From the NCBI GenBank assembly GCA_910585395.1, contig CAJUCK010000045.1:14289-19803 (forward strand): a stretch of 5,515 nt of DNA, in the 5' to 3' direction. The position numbers were made by a program, and so were the translations under genes. Shown in pieces: positions 5,429-5,515 of the stretch (position 1 is its first letter; the number at the start of each line of letters is the position of its first letter). The notes under the pieces were generated by a model. It did not search any database. It saw only the letters and a program-made list of their open reading frames with translations, and was not told the origin of the DNA. The DNA is from an uncultured Lachnospiraceae bacterium. Its GTDB lineage: Bacteria > Bacillota > Clostridia > Lachnospirales > Lachnospiraceae.

Positions 5429-5515
5429 CTTTTCCGTCAGATAGGGACGCTGCCATATGAGAGATGTGCGGCAGAAGCCTCCCTTGAATCAATGAATATT
5501 GTTCAATTTTTCCAG
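5408..5515 (+). CDS. Uncertain open frame running off the right edge
   Basis: ATG 5408 is preceded by GGAGGA (5394-5399) with an eight-base gap and opens 36 codons without a stop before the window ends. It begins MCNCSFFLFRQIG and resembles no family I know. Against it: the start codon lies in the loop of the terminator-like hairpin and the FFLF stretch is simply the T run translated. If RNA starts at the promoter at 5365-5393, the Shine-Dalgarno would lie outside the transcript. An open frame of this length is not rare by chance. Confidence 0.15.
   Translation, partial: MCNCSFFLFRQIGTLPYERCAAEASLESMNIVQFFQ
5444..5511. other. Two weak hairpins near the right edge
   Basis: First hairpin: GGGA (5444-5447) and CTGCC (5450-5454) pair with GGCAG (5470-5474) and TCCC (5480-5483), with small internal gaps. 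Second hairpin: TTGAATCAAT (5484-5493) pairs with ATTGTTCAA (5498-5506) with one bulged base, followed by TTTTT (5507-5511). The second looks like a weak, AT-rich terminator. Together they could be part of a structured leader or small RNA, or simple intergenic structure; the window ends too soon to tell. Confidence 0.3.

Noticed and set aside
5403..5513. Minus-strand frame open from the right edge and ending with TAA at 5403-5405
   Set aside because: Its last codons fall in the terminator stem and no family resemblance is visible; it could be a true gene end but nothing supports it.
1..5515. tRNA, rRNA, CRISPR array or insertion sequence
   Set aside because: No cloverleaf with a TTCGA-type T-loop, no regularly spaced repeats and no transposase were found on either strand.

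Overview
The window carries five chromosomal genes that look ordinary for a low-to-mid GC Gram-positive anaerobe. The style of the proteins (a Clostridia-type release factor 3, a PdaA-like deacetylase, a shortened KdpD-like kinase, and GGAGG-class ribosome binding sites) suggests class Clostridia, probably Lachnospiraceae close to Blautia. That placement comes from remembered family sequences, not from a search.

Layout, left to right. Positions 1-148 hold no secure gene; they contain a long imperfect inverted repeat just before the first gene. Peptide chain release factor 3 (prfC, + strand) follows and ends at 1759. A hairpin with A and T tracts on both sides (1762-1812) ends prfC and also the convergent minus-strand gene. 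That gene (1816-2895) encodes a membrane-anchored NodB-family polysaccharide deacetylase of the PdaA type and has its own -10 box upstream. Next, still on the minus strand, is a two-gene operon read kdpD then kdpE: a short four-helix DUF4118 sensor histidine kinase (3763-4842) whose end overlaps by 8 bases a KdpE-like OmpR-family response regulator (3054-3770). Diverging from it is a thioredoxin gene (5057-5368, + strand) with an extended -10 promoter and a strongly folded 5' leader. The last 147 bases contain a near-consensus promoter overlapping the thioredoxin stop codon, a strong stem followed by a T run, two weaker hairpins and an uncertain open frame running off the edge.

The genes do not form one pathway: translation termination, cell-wall glycan modification, two-component signalling and thiol redox are each represented. 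No KdpFABC pump, other potassium transporter or thioredoxin reductase is present. I found no clear new multi-gene system. The most interesting material is regulatory: the folded trx leader, the promoter/palindrome arrangement after trx, a palindrome on the likely kdpDE promoter, and the unusual start region of prfC.
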